DNA of 64,000 bases from Amycolatopsis thailandensis (GTDB lineage: Bacteria; Actinomycetota; Actinomycetes; Mycobacteriales; Pseudonocardiaceae): the NCBI RefSeq assembly GCF_002234405.1, contig NZ_NMQT01000018.1, positions 24,753-88,752 on the forward strand, in the 5' to 3' direction. Positions 44,059-52,974 of this stretch are shown in pieces (position 1 is the first letter of the stretch; every line of letters begins with the position of its first letter). A program made the translations under genes and the position numbers. The notes under the pieces are model-generated. The model was not told where the DNA came from and did no database searches. It saw nothing but the letters and a program-made list of their open reading frames with translations.

Positions 44059-45566
44059 GCCTCCCGTCGCAGGAACGGCGTGAGCAAGCCGGGCGCGGCC
44101 TGCTCCGCCGTCGCCAGCCCGGCCGATTCGCCGACGTCGACCACCTGATAACCGCCCCGGCCCGCCGCGATCGGGGCGGTCACGGTGATCAGGCCGGCGC
44201 GACGCTGGAAGAACGAGCGGCTGACGACGATCCCGGTGACCCCTTCGCGCCGGATCGCCACCGTCGCGCGCGCCAGCGAACCGGAACGGCTGACCAGGTA
44301 GCGCCCGACGATCGCGTGGCCGAGATTGCGGTAGGCGTCCCAGCCCACGAGCGCGGCGAACGGCACCAGGGCGAGCGCGACCTGCCACATCCACGCCGGC
44401 AGGAAGTCGATCCAGTACAGGCCGAACAGCACCGCCGCCAGGATCAGCACGCCACCGACCGTCCGGGTGAGCCGCCGGGTCAAGGCCCGTCGCGGATGCC
44501 GGTCCAGCGGCACGGTCGCCGGGTCGAAGTTCTCCCGCAGCACCTCGGCCGCGATCTCGTGGACCCGGCCGACGGGCGCGGGCGGGAGCAGGAGCCCGCC
44601 GCCTTTGTCCCCGCCTTTGCCCTCGCGCAGCCCGCCCGCGATCGCGGTGAGCCGTGCTCCGCCCGCGATCCGCAGCGGCAACGGTTCCTTGATCTCGACG
44701 CCGCGCAGCCGCTCTTCTTCGATGGACACCGAACGCGTGGTGATCAGCCCGCGCCGGACGTGCAGGGTGCCTTCGGTTTCACGGGTGAGCTTGAAGTTCC
44801 AGAACGAGAGCACGTAGCCGCCGACGGACAGCAGCGAGACGACCACCAGCAGGGCGACCGCCGCGACGACCACGATCAGCCACAGCGCGGTGTTCGCCAG
44901 ACCGTCCATGAGGTCGCGAAGCGGCCCGACGTTCTCCGGGTCGATGTTCAGCTGGTGCGCGAAATGCCAGACGGCGGCGAACACCGCGCCCACCACGGCG
45001 AGCCCGGACAGGGTGAACGGCGCGTACCGCACCCACTTCCGGTCGACCTCCGCGACGACCTGCTCCGGCGGCGGCGCGGCCTCGGCTTCCGAGGCGACCT
45101 CCTTGCGGTGCAGGAGAGCGGTGCGCAGCCGGTGCGCCTCGGTCTCACTGACGGCGTCGAGCACCAGTTGGTCGCTGCTCGAGACCGCCGAATGCCGCCC
45201 GGTGCCGATGCGGACGGCGCTGAGCGAGAACAGGCGGTGCTTCGGCTCGGAGGTGACGTCGACCGTGCGGATCCGGTCCAGCGGGATCGCGCGATGCTTG
45301 CGCAGCAACAGGCCCGTGGTCCACTCCACCTGGCCTTCGGCGATGCGGTAACGCGAAGTGAGCACGTGCGAGATCCCGACGCACACGGTCAGCGCGGTGA
45401 CGCCGAGCCCGATCCACTCCCAGCCGTTGCCGCGGCCGAGGAGCACCGTCCCGATCAGCACCGGCAGCGATTTGACGACGTCGAGCACCGGGCGGATCAG
45501 CAGCATCCGGCGGTCGAGGCGGTGCCATTGGCCGACTTCGACGTCCGGCGGTGCCTCGGTGCTCAT
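44049..45566 (-). CDS. PH-domain membrane protein, YdbT-like
   Basis: 505 residues with several pairs of hydrophobic helices (about 28-65, 195-260, 375-410) alternating with three bacterial PH (DUF304/bPH2) domains, e.g. SRYRIAEGQVEWTTGLLLRKHRAIPLDRIRTVDVT. Family partners YdbS/YdbT form membrane complexes linked to envelope stress. It overlaps the upstream small PH gene by ATGA and converges with the SDR by 10 bp. Confidence 0.9.
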   Translation of the reverse strand: MSTEAPPDVEVGQWHRLDRRMLLIRPVLDVVKSLPVLIGTVLLGRGNGWEWIGLGVTALTVCVGISHVLTSRYRIAEGQVEWTTGLLLRKHRAIPLDRIRTVDVTSEPKHRLFSLSAVRIGTGRHSAVSSSDQLVLDAVSETEAHRLRTALLHRKEVASEAEAAPPPEQVVAEVDRKWVRYAPFTLSGLAVVGAVFAAVWHFAHQLNIDPENVGPLRDLMDGLANTALWLIVVVAAVALLVVVSLLSVGGYVLSFWNFKLTRETEGTLHVRRGLITTRSVSIEEERLRGVEIKEPLPLRIAGGARLTAIAGGLREGKGGDKGGGLLLPPAPVGRVHEIAAEVLRENFDPATVPLDRHPRRALTRRLTRTVGGVLILAAVLFGLYWIDFLPAWMWQVALALVPFAALVGWDAYRNLGHAIVGRYLVSRSGSLARATVAIRREGVTGIVVSRSFFQRRAGLITVTAPIAAGRGGYQVVDVGESAGLATAEQAAPGLLTPFLRREAQR

Positions 45567-46075
45567 GTCGCGTCACCCGGAGTGGCTTGAGTGGTCTTCG
45601 TGAGCGAAGCGGCCAGCGCCAGGGCGTCGGCGTGGTCGAGACCGGAGATCTTGACCGGACCCGCGGCCGACGCCGTCGTCACGGTGAGTTTCGCCAGCTT
45701 GAACAGCTGCTCGACCGGGTCGCGTTCGATGTCGACGGTCTGGATCCGCGAGATCGGCGCGATCCGCCAGTCCTGCTTGAGCCAGCCTTCCTGGGTGTAC
45801 ACGGCCTCGCCGGTGACCTCCCAGCGGTGGATCCGGTAGCGCCACTGCGGCATGACCAGCAGATGCAGTGGCGCGAGCACGCAGGAGATCGTCAGCGTCA
45901 CCACGAGCCACGTCGGCGCGTCGTCGCTCGTGAACACGAACACGGCCTGCACGCCGACGAGGATCACCCAGCCGACCGCGGCCCACACCGTCCAGTAGCC
46001 GATGGCCCGGCGGCTGACCCGGTTGGCGGGCGGGCGCAGGGTGAGCCGTTCCGCCGTCGCTGTCTCTTCAATCAC
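45563..46075 (-). CDS. PH-domain membrane protein, YdbS-like
   Basis: About 170 residues: two adjacent membrane helices (AIGYWTVWAAVGWVILVGV, LVVTLTISCVLAPLHLLV) then one bPH2 domain (YRIHRWEVTGEAVYTQEGWLKQ split, ISRIQTVDIERDPVEQLF). This is the short partner of the YdbS/YdbT pair. The start is uncertain: GTG 46075 has GGAGG very close, and GTG codons at 46096 or 46117 are possible. It ends overlapping the YdbT-like start. Confidence 0.85.
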   Translation of the reverse strand: MIEETATAERLTLRPPANRVSRRAIGYWTVWAAVGWVILVGVQAVFVFTSDDAPTWLVVTLTISCVLAPLHLLVMPQWRYRIHRWEVTGEAVYTQEGWLKQDWRIAPISRIQTVDIERDPVEQLFKLAKLTVTTASAAGPVKISGLDHADALALAASLTKTTQATPGDAT

Positions 46076-46222
46076 CCCTCCACCCTGCACCACCTCGGTG
46101 CGGACCGCCCACGACACCTGTCACGGGCCGATAGGATTCCTGCCACGCTCGGCGGAATGGATACCCCCTATCGGGGCGTTGCCACCCGTAGACGGTGGTA
46201 AGAACGAGACCTGGAGGATCTG

Positions 46223-47143
46223 GTGGCGCTGGACCCGGAAGACCTGTACGAGGTGGACTCGGACGTCCCTGACCTCGGCGGGGCCGTGCTCCTGCACTAC
46301 TTCGACGGCTTCATGGACGCGGGCTCGGCAGGCAAGCTCGTCGCCGAGCACCTCCTGAACTCCTCCGAGCACCGCGTGATCGCGCGCTTCGACGTCGATC
46401 GCTTCCTCGACTACCGCTCGCGCCGCCCCACGATGACCTACTCCATCGACCACTGGGAGGACTACGACGCCCCCGAGCTGGTCGTCCACCTGCTGCACGA
46501 CGTCGACGGCGTGCCGTTCCTGCTGCTCACCGGACCGGAACCGGACCACGGCTGGGAGTGGTTCTGCACGGCCGTGCGAAGCCTGGTCGAACGCTGGGGC
46601 GTCCGGCTCACCACCGGTTTCCACGGCATCCCGATGGGCGCGCCGCACACGCGCCCGCTCGGCGTGACCGCGCACGCGACGCGGGACGAACTGGTCGGCG
46701 ACCACCGCCCGCTGCCCAACCGGATGCAGGTGCCGGGCAGCGCCGCCGCGCTGCTGGAGTTCCGGTTCGGCGAATGGGGACACGACGCGTCCGGGTTCGC
46801 CGCGCACGTGCCGTCCTACCTGGCGGACTCGACGTACCCGAGCGCCGCGCTGAATCTGCTCGGGGCCATCGCCGAGGCGACCGGGCTGAACCTGCCGGAC
46901 GGCGATCTGCGGGAGGCCTCGCAGGAGGCGGAGGCCGAGATCGCCCGCCAGGTCGCCGGGTCGGAGAAGGTCGCCGACGTGGTGCGCGCGCTGGAGCAGC
47001 AGTACGACACCTTCATGGAGGCGTCCGGCAAGGAAAGCCTGCTCGCGGAGTCGGTCGAGCACATGCCGACCGCCGAGGAGCTGGGCAGCCAGTTCGAGCG
47101 GTTCCTGGCGGAGCAGAACGGCGGGGACGCTCCGGAGCGCTGA
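46223..47143 (+). CDS. PAC2 family protein
   Basis: 306 residues. The PAC2 (proteasome-assembly-chaperone-like) pattern is seen in LLHYFDGFMDAGSAGKLVAEHLL, ELVVHLLHDVDGVPFLLLTGPEP and GFHGIPMGAPHTRPLGVTAHAT, with a helical tail containing EQQYDTFMEA. Actinobacterial PAC2 proteins are cytosolic and uncharacterised, often near proteasome or SufB-type genes; none are here. GTG 46223 follows GGAGGA. Confidence 0.9.
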   Translation: MALDPEDLYEVDSDVPDLGGAVLLHYFDGFMDAGSAGKLVAEHLLNSSEHRVIARFDVDRFLDYRSRRPTMTYSIDHWEDYDAPELVVHLLHDVDGVPFLLLTGPEPDHGWEWFCTAVRSLVERWGVRLTTGFHGIPMGAPHTRPLGVTAHATRDELVGDHRPLPNRMQVPGSAAALLEFRFGEWGHDASGFAAHVPSYLADSTYPSAALNLLGAIAEATGLNLPDGDLREASQEAEAEIARQVAGSEKVADVVRALEQQYDTFMEASGKESLLAESVEHMPTAEELGSQFERFLAEQNGGDAPER

Positions 47144-47195
47144 GGCCTTCACGCGGCGCGAGTCATGGGAGCGCGGACCCTGGGGCGGAACGTCA

Positions 47196-47250
47196 GTCCG
47201 TGAAGGCCTCCTTCCCTACCCTCAAGGTAGGCAAGGAGGCCTTCACGGAC
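47196..47250. terminator. long hairpin after the PAC2 gene
   Basis: Outer arms 47196-47213 and 47233-47250 (18 bp) are perfect, with an inner CTACC/GGTAG stem. GTGAAGGCC-type core. No T-run; probably ends the PAC2 transcript. Confidence 0.75.
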
Positions 47251-47342
47251 CGGGGGAGAGCGCCGGCAGCGGTCGATGATCGAAAACGACTCCGGGCGTT
47301 CTGGACCCGTTCACCCGAACGGTGCTGGTGTATCGTCCCGGA

Positions 47343-48167
47343 ATGCGTCACCTGGTACCCCATTCAGCCCTGAAAACCCTGGGCCGATCGGCCCGAGGCA
47401 CCGTCGGCCGTGGCCTGCACCGGCTCGCCAGGCGATTCCATGATCCTTATACGGAGGAACTGGAACGAGTCGCCGCGGAACTGCGCGCGGAGATCATCCG
47501 GCAAGGGGATCGCTGTTTCGATCGCGTCATCGAGTTCGAAATCCGCAGCCGCCGCGACATGATCTACGCCGGTGATCAGGAGGCGGCGCGGGACAGCAAC
47601 CGTTTCGCTCGTGAGCACCTGACCGGGACCAAGCACTTCGCGCGTCCACAAGAGACACTCGCGTACGCGCTTTCCCTTGCCCCGTCAGGCGGAATGGCGC
47701 TCGAATTCGGCGTCGCCAGCGGGAACACGCTGCGCGTGATCGCCAAGGCGCGCGGGGGTGTCGAGACCTACGGATTCGACTGGTTCCAAGGATTGCCGGA
47801 GAACTGGCTCAACGGGATGCCCGCCGGTTCGTTCGCGCGCGACGATCTGCCGGACGTCCCCGGCGCCGAACTGGTCGTCGGCCTCTTCGCCGACACTCTT
47901 CCCGGTTTTCTCGAGAAGCACGAAGGTGTCGTCGATTTCCTTCACGTGGACGGCGATCTGTACAGCTCGGCGAAAACCGTGCTGGATCTGGCCGGACCGC
48001 GGCTGCGGCGGGGCAGCATCGTGCACTTCGACGAGTTCTTCAATTATCCCGGCTGGCAGCAGCACGAGCACAAGGCCTGGCTGGAATACGTCGAACGCAC
48101 CGGCGTCGAATTCGAATACGTGGCCTACACCTACGCCGACAACCAGGTCACCGTGCGGATCACCTAG
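47343..48167 (+). CDS. SAM-dependent methyltransferase (TylF-like)
   Basis: 274 residues. The class I core is seen as GGMALEFGVASGNTLRVIA, TYGFDWFQGLPE, VDFLHVDGDLYSSAKTVL and GSIVHFDEFFNYPGWQ. These match TylF/macrocin-like O-methyltransferases, where the HVDGD and DEF acids bind the metal. Such enzymes often act on sugar or polyketide hydroxyls. No ribosome-binding site precedes ATG 47343, and a possible -10 TATCGT lies seven bases before it, so it may be leaderless. The stop overlaps the convergent MarR stop. Confidence 0.85.
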   Translation: MRHLVPHSALKTLGRSARGTVGRGLHRLARRFHDPYTEELERVAAELRAEIIRQGDRCFDRVIEFEIRSRRDMIYAGDQEAARDSNRFAREHLTGTKHFARPQETLAYALSLAPSGGMALEFGVASGNTLRVIAKARGGVETYGFDWFQGLPENWLNGMPAGSFARDDLPDVPGAELVVGLFADTLPGFLEKHEGVVDFLHVDGDLYSSAKTVLDLAGPRLRRGSIVHFDEFFNYPGWQQHEHKAWLEYVERTGVEFEYVAYTYADNQVTVRIT

Positions 48168-48613
48168 GGCGTGAGTCCGTCTTCATAGGCCCGCAGCGTG
48201 TCGATGAACAGACGCCGCTCGGCCGGGGTCAGCGGCGAGAGCGCCTTCTGCCAGGCGCGGGCACCCTGGGCGAGCCAGTCGTCGATCGCCGGCCGCATCC
48301 GGTCGGTGATGGCGACGATGCGCCGCCGCCGGTCCGCCTCGTCCTCGCGCCGGTCGAGCACATCCTTCTTGGTCAGGTCCCCGACCATCAGGCTCACCGT
48401 GGTCGGGGCGACCTCGAGCCGTTCGGCCAGTTCGTTCACCGTCATCGGCCCGTCGAAGAGCAGGTACGACAGCAGCGACAAGTGACGCGGCGCCAGCGAC
48501 AACGACTGGAGTTCGTCGGGGATCTTGATCCGCTTCACGCGGCCGACCATGCGCGGCATGAGCAGCAGCAAGGCGCGCACGGCGTCGTCGACTTCCATGT
48601 CCTCGGTTGACAC
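48164..48613 (-). CDS. MarR-family regulator
   Basis: 149 residues. The MarR winged helix reads GPMTVNELAERLEVAPTTVSLMVGDL and VLDRREDEADRRRRIVAIT. GTG 48613 follows AGGAGG by eight bases. Twin palindromes lie at 48633-48663 just upstream, so it should regulate itself and the divergent hemerythrin-type gene. No ligand clue. Confidence 0.9.
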   Translation of the reverse strand: MSTEDMEVDDAVRALLLLMPRMVGRVKRIKIPDELQSLSLAPRHLSLLSYLLFDGPMTVNELAERLEVAPTTVSLMVGDLTKKDVLDRREDEADRRRRIVAITDRMRPAIDDWLAQGARAWQKALSPLTPAERRLFIDTLRAYEDGLTP

Positions 48614-48632
48614 CGGGCACCCTCCTGGATAC

Positions 48633-48663
48633 CTTTGCGAGCAAAGAGGCTTTGCTTGCAAAG
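48633..48663. promoter_or_regulatory. twin MarR operators
   Basis: CTTTGCGAGCAAAG (48633-48646) and CTTTGCTTGCAAAG (48650-48663), both CTTTGCnnGCAAAG, with centres 17 bp apart, in the gap between the divergent marR and hemerythrin genes. Confidence 0.85.
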
Positions 48664-48702
48664 CAAAATAGCTTTCAGGATGATGCTACCTGGGGAGTAC
48701 CG

Positions 48703-49377
48703 TTGCTGATGACCACCGCGGACGCCGGGACAGGGCGTCCTCGCATCACCCGTGTCGACTGCCGCCGTTCCGGGAGCGGGTACCTGGCGTACGCGCCGGA
48801 CGCCGATTCTCCTTGGTACGCGGACCTTCTCGTCAGTCCACAAGCGACACTCGAAATCGACGGCGTCCCGTACGTCGCGCGTGCCGTGCCGCTCGAAGGC
48901 GGGGAGCGGGGTTTCGCGCTGCACCTGCTGGAGCTCGACGCCGCTCGCGGCCGGGCGATCGCCGATCAGCTGCTCGTCCACCACGGCGAGCTCCGCAAGG
49001 CGCTGGCAGCCGCACGGGCCGAACTCGACGGCGCGCCGGTCGCGCACGGGCCCGGGGTGCGGCGTGAACTGTTCGGTCACTGCGTCACTTTCTGCAACGG
49101 CCTGCGTATGCACCATATCCGTGAAGACGGCGCGTTCACCGCGATCGAAAAGGCTTATCCCGGACTCGCTCCGGCGCTCGCCCGGCTGCGCGAGGAGCAC
49201 GAGACCGTGTCCCGCGCGCTGCTCGACCTCGATGAGTTGTTGCAAGGCGACGGAGAACTCGGAAGCGCCGCGTTGCGTGAGGAGTTCGATCGGGTCGCGA
49301 AGGGGCTGGAGGACCATTTCGCCTACGAGGAGGCGAATCTCCTTCCGGCTCTCCGGGGCGGGAGCAGTCTTCCCTAG
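48703..49377 (+). CDS. deazaflavin-nitroreductase-like and hemerythrin HHE two-domain protein
   Basis: About 224 residues. The first third (PRITRVDCRRSGSGYLAYAP, WYADLLVSPQATLEIDG) resembles the split-barrel F420-dependent nitroreductase family (DUF385) but lacks its N-terminal helix. The rest is a hemerythrin-like helical bundle with spaced His/Glu (MHHIREDG, LREEHETVSRALL, HFAYEEANLLPAL) able to hold a di-iron centre. A redox or oxygen/NO-sensing role is likely. The start is uncertain: TTG 48703 with GGGGAG five bases upstream, or ATG 48709. Controlled by the divergent MarR. Confidence 0.78.
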   Translation: MLMTTADAGTGRPRITRVDCRRSGSGYLAYAPDADSPWYADLLVSPQATLEIDGVPYVARAVPLEGGERGFALHLLELDAARGRAIADQLLVHHGELRKALAAARAELDGAPVAHGPGVRRELFGHCVTFCNGLRMHHIREDGAFTAIEKAYPGLAPALARLREEHETVSRALLDLDELLQGDGELGSAALREEFDRVAKGLEDHFAYEEANLLPALRGGSSLP

Positions 49378-49400
49378 GTGTCGCCCACCACATTATTTAG

Positions 49401-49413
49401 CTAACTTAGTTAG
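49401..49413. promoter_or_regulatory. possible MarR operator CTAACttaGTTAG
   Basis: Inverted repeat CTAAC-TTA-GTTAG in an unusually AT-rich 60-bp stretch before the second marR. A possible -10 TAGACT (49426-49431) lies eight bases before the ATG, which has no ribosome-binding site, so the transcript may be leaderless. Confidence 0.6.
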
Positions 49414-49438
49414 TGACTTATCTAGTAGACTACTTCGC

Positions 49439-49975
49439 ATGGCCTCCCCATCACGTGGTTCTCGTGACGCAGACTCGTCGTCCTTCGCCGGGTCGGATCG
49501 CTCGGCCGGCCGGTGGCAGATCGAGCAGCCGGGCGTGGGCGACGCGGTGATGGAGCGCCTGCAAGAGGTAGGGACGCTGACGCGGGTGATCGAACAGCGC
49601 CTGAGTGGCGCGTTGGGGATCAACGCCACGGACCTGGCGGCGATGGAACACCTCGCCACCGACGGCCCGCTGACAGCCAAGGAGCTCGCGGACCGGCTGC
49701 GGGTCTCGACAGCGGCGAGCACGCACATCGTGGACCGGCTCGAAAAAGCCGGGCACATCGTCCGCCGCCCGCACGCGACCGATCGCCGCAAGGTGATGGT
49801 CGAGCCGGTCGCCGAGTCGATGGACCGGCTCTTCGGGCACTTGCATCCGCTGTTGCGCGGGGTGGAGGGCCTCGTCGAGGCGCTGGGCCCCCGCGACCGG
49901 GATGTCGTGAAGGCCTTCCTCGCCGGTGTCGTGCGGATCTACACGGACACGGCGGATTCCTTCCCCAAGGGCTGA
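49439..49975 (+). CDS. MarR-family regulator
   Basis: 178 residues with a 35-residue polar N-terminal extension, then the MarR fold: GINATDLAAMEHLATDGPLTAKELADRL, STAASTHIVDRLEKAGHIVRR and HATDRRKVMVEP. It is first in the cassette with the exporter and the monooxygenase. By analogy to such cassettes it derepresses them when a drug-like ligand binds. Confidence 0.9.
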   Translation: MASPSRGSRDADSSSFAGSDRSAGRWQIEQPGVGDAVMERLQEVGTLTRVIEQRLSGALGINATDLAAMEHLATDGPLTAKELADRLRVSTAASTHIVDRLEKAGHIVRRPHATDRRKVMVEPVAESMDRLFGHLHPLLRGVEGLVEALGPRDRDVVKAFLAGVVRIYTDTADSFPKG

Positions 49976-50084
49976 CACCTCACCGCGGCAGGCGAGCCGC
50001 CACACGACACCCGGGCGCGAAGGCGGGTCCGGCGTACGAACGCGCCCTCGAAACGAGCGCTACCAACGAAATCCGGAGAGAACC

Positions 50085-51557
50085 ATGTCCACACCCGAGA
50101 AGAAGACATCGCCACGGGCGGTGTGGTGGCTGCTGGCGACCGTGCTCGTCGTCGAGTTGATGGATCTGCTCGATTCGACGATCGTCAACGTGGCGGGACC
50201 TTCGCTGGAACGGTCCCTCGGGGCGAGTGCGGTCGGGTTGCAGTGGGTCATCGGCGGCTACGCCCTCACTCTCGGCGCGGGTCTCGTACTCGGCGGACGG
50301 CTCGGTGATCGCTTCGGCAGGCGGCCGATGTTCCTGGCCGGTCTCGTCGCCTTCATCCTCGCGTCGCTGCTGTGCGCGATCGCTCCGGGAATCGGCCCGC
50401 TGATCGCCTTCCGGCTGGTCCAGGGCTTGGCCGGGGCGATGATGCTGCCCCAGTGCCTGGGCATCCTGCGCGACAACCTCGCTCCCCGGGAACTCACGAA
50501 AGCCCTCGCCGTCTTCGGCCCGGTCCTCGGCCTCGGTGGCGTGCTCGGCCCGGTGCTGGGCGGTGCCCTGGTCGACTGGGATCTGTTCGGCCTCGGCTGG
50601 CGGCTGGTGTTCCTGGTCAACGTCCCGGTCGGCCTCGCCGCGCTGGCACTGGCCTGGCGGCTGGTGCCCCGCGGCCGCGGAACCGCGACACTGCGCCTGG
50701 ATCTCGTGGGAGCCGTTCTCGTCGCGGCCGCTTCGGCCTTGCTGGTTCTCCCGCTCAACGAAGGGCAGGCTTCGGGCTGGCCGCTGTGGACGTGGCTGTC
50801 GTTGTCCGCCGCGGCGATCGGCTACGTGGGATTCGCGCTGTGGCAACGGCACGTCCTGCGCCGCGGCCGGACGCCGCTGGTCACCCCGAGCCTGTTCGGC
50901 AAGTCTTCGTTCACCGTCGGGCTGGTCGCGGTCGCGCTGTTCTTCGGCGGCCTCATCGGCACCCAGCTGGTACTGACGTTCTTCCTGCAGCTCGGTCAAG
51001 GGTTCACCGCCGGGCAGGCCGGGCTGGGCAACCTCCCGGTCGCGCTCGGGACCGCCGTCGGCGGCACCATCAGCGGCGGGCTGCTCGCCGCCAAACTCGG
51101 CCGCCGGGTGTTGCAGGCCGGGGCCATCGTCCAATTCGCCGGTGTCGCGTGGTTGTGGCTCGCCCTTGCCGACACCACCGGTTTCACGATCTGGCGGATC
51201 GTGCCCGGCAGCGCCGTCGCCGGCGTCGGCGCGGGAATCGTGATCGCCGCGGTGTTCAACACCGTGCTCGGCGCCGTCGACGACGACGAGGTCGGTTCCG
51301 CCTCCGGTGTCCTGTCCGCGGTCCAATCGATCGGTGGCTCGGTCGGCGTCGCGGTGTTCAGCACCGTCTTCTTCGCCGGCGCTCTCACCGGCCAGGTCAC
51401 CGAGAGCTTCCGTGACGCCCTCGTGGTCCAGGCGATCGTCATCGCCCTGTTCCTGGTCATCTCACCGCTGTTCCCGCGTCGCGCCCGCCCCGATGACACC
51501 GACGACGGCACCGCGATCCCGGCGAGCGCCGCACCGGCTTCCAGCGCCACTTCGTAA
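50085..51557 (+). CDS. DHA2-type MFS multidrug exporter
   Basis: 490 residues with about 14 membrane helices: LDSTIVNVAGPSLERSLGAS in helix 1, the motif GGRLGDRFGRRPMFLAGL after helix 2 and the antiporter motif near LGLGGVLGPVLGGALVDW. This is the EmrB/QacA family of proton-driven drug exporters. ATG 50085 has GGAGAG six bases upstream; the longer frame overlaps marR. It lies between marR and the FAD monooxygenase. Confidence 0.92.
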   Translation: MSTPEKKTSPRAVWWLLATVLVVELMDLLDSTIVNVAGPSLERSLGASAVGLQWVIGGYALTLGAGLVLGGRLGDRFGRRPMFLAGLVAFILASLLCAIAPGIGPLIAFRLVQGLAGAMMLPQCLGILRDNLAPRELTKALAVFGPVLGLGGVLGPVLGGALVDWDLFGLGWRLVFLVNVPVGLAALALAWRLVPRGRGTATLRLDLVGAVLVAAASALLVLPLNEGQASGWPLWTWLSLSAAAIGYVGFALWQRHVLRRGRTPLVTPSLFGKSSFTVGLVAVALFFGGLIGTQLVLTFFLQLGQGFTAGQAGLGNLPVALGTAVGGTISGGLLAAKLGRRVLQAGAIVQFAGVAWLWLALADTTGFTIWRIVPGSAVAGVGAGIVIAAVFNTVLGAVDDDEVGSASGVLSAVQSIGGSVGVAVFSTVFFAGALTGQVTESFRDALVVQAIVIALFLVISPLFPRRARPDDTDDGTAIPASAAPASSATS

Positions 51558-51570
51558 GAGGGGGGATCCC

Positions 51571-52761
51571 TTGTCCCGCAACATTTTGATCTCCGGCGCC
51601 GGTATCGCCGGACCCGCACTGGCCTACTGGCTCAACCGGCACGGGATGACCGCGACCGTGATCGAACGCGCCCCGGAACCACGCCTCGGCGGGCAGACCG
51701 TCGACCTGCGCGGCGCCGGCCGCACCGTCATCGAACGGATGGGCCTCGGACAAGCCGCCCGTGACCGCGTCACGCACGAAGAAGGGCTGCGTTTCGTCGA
51801 CGGCCGCGACCGGATCCGCGCGTCGTTCGGCGCCGGCGCCCTCGACGGCGACGGGTTCGTCACCGAACTGGAGCTCCTGCGCGGCGAACTCGCGGACCTG
51901 CTTCACCGGCACACCCGCGACGACATCGACTACGTCTTCGGCGACGAGGTCACCGGGCTCGTCGACACCGGCGACGGCGTGGACGTCACGTTCCGAAACG
52001 GCGTGGACCGGCGATTCGACCTCGTCGTCCTCGCCGACGGTCTCCGCTCCCGCACCCGAGACCTCGTCTTCGCCGACATCGCCCGCATCCGCTCGTTCGG
52101 CCTGTACACCGCCTACTTCACCATCCCCCGCGCCGAGTCCGACGGCCGCTGGGCCCGCTGGTACAACGCCCCCGGCCGCCGCGTGGTCATCCTGCGCCCC
52201 GACAACCAGGGCACCACCCGCGCCACACTGTCCTTTCTGTACCCGCGAACGGGGCTCGACCGGCTGCAAGTCCCGGCACAGCAAGACTTCCTGCGCCGGC
52301 ACTACGACGGCGCCCGCTGGGAAACACCGCGCGTGCTCGACGCGATGAGCGACTCCCCGGACTTCTACTTCGAATCCGTCGGGCAGCTGCGCCTCGAACA
52401 CTGGTCCCGCGGGCGGATCGCCGCTGTCGGCGACGCCGCCTACTGCGCCTCCCCGCTCAGTGGCATGGGCACCAGTCTCGCGCTCGTCGGCGCCTACGTC
52501 CTCGCCGGCGAACTCGGCCGCCACCCCGACCACCGCGACGCTTTCCGTTCCTACGAAACCATCATGCGGCCCTACGCCGGCCAAGCCCAGAACGTCTCCT
52601 GGTTCGCACCCCGGCTGGCCTCCCCGAAAACCCGCATCGGCATCCGGCTCCTCAACACCATCGCCGGTCTCGCCGCCAAACCCGCGATCAGCCGCGTCAC
52701 AAGCCGATTCGCCACCCCGCCCGCGGACGCCATCGACCTCCCCGTCTATCCGCAGCCATGA
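51571..52761 (+). CDS. FAD-dependent aromatic monooxygenase
   Basis: 396 residues of the PHBH-fold group: NILISGAGIAGPALAYWL at the start, VVLADGLRSRTRDLVF (DG motif) and AAVGDAAYCASPLSGMGTSLAL (GD motif). It hydroxylates an aromatic compound; relatives inactivate tetracycline or rifamycin. With MarR and an exporter it suggests defence against, or tailoring of, an aromatic antibiotic. The start is TTG 51571 after a G-rich binding site, 13 bp behind the exporter stop. Confidence 0.9.
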   Translation: MSRNILISGAGIAGPALAYWLNRHGMTATVIERAPEPRLGGQTVDLRGAGRTVIERMGLGQAARDRVTHEEGLRFVDGRDRIRASFGAGALDGDGFVTELELLRGELADLLHRHTRDDIDYVFGDEVTGLVDTGDGVDVTFRNGVDRRFDLVVLADGLRSRTRDLVFADIARIRSFGLYTAYFTIPRAESDGRWARWYNAPGRRVVILRPDNQGTTRATLSFLYPRTGLDRLQVPAQQDFLRRHYDGARWETPRVLDAMSDSPDFYFESVGQLRLEHWSRGRIAAVGDAAYCASPLSGMGTSLALVGAYVLAGELGRHPDHRDAFRSYETIMRPYAGQAQNVSWFAPRLASPKTRIGIRLLNTIAGLAAKPAISRVTSRFATPPADAIDLPVYPQP

Positions 52762-52974
52762 TCAGCGGCTTTGTCACAGCTTGGGAACGAGCCGTGATCG
52801 AACTGCTGACCGAAGATCGGCGCTGCGCTCTCGGAACGCACGGGCGGTTTACTCCGAGCGGGTGAGAACGACGGGCCACCTGGCGGGAGACACTGGTAAC
52901 GAATGTCCGTTCCGGCGCGACTGATCGTTGTCCGAACCGATCGGCACGATGCCCCCGACCGGAATAGAGAACCG

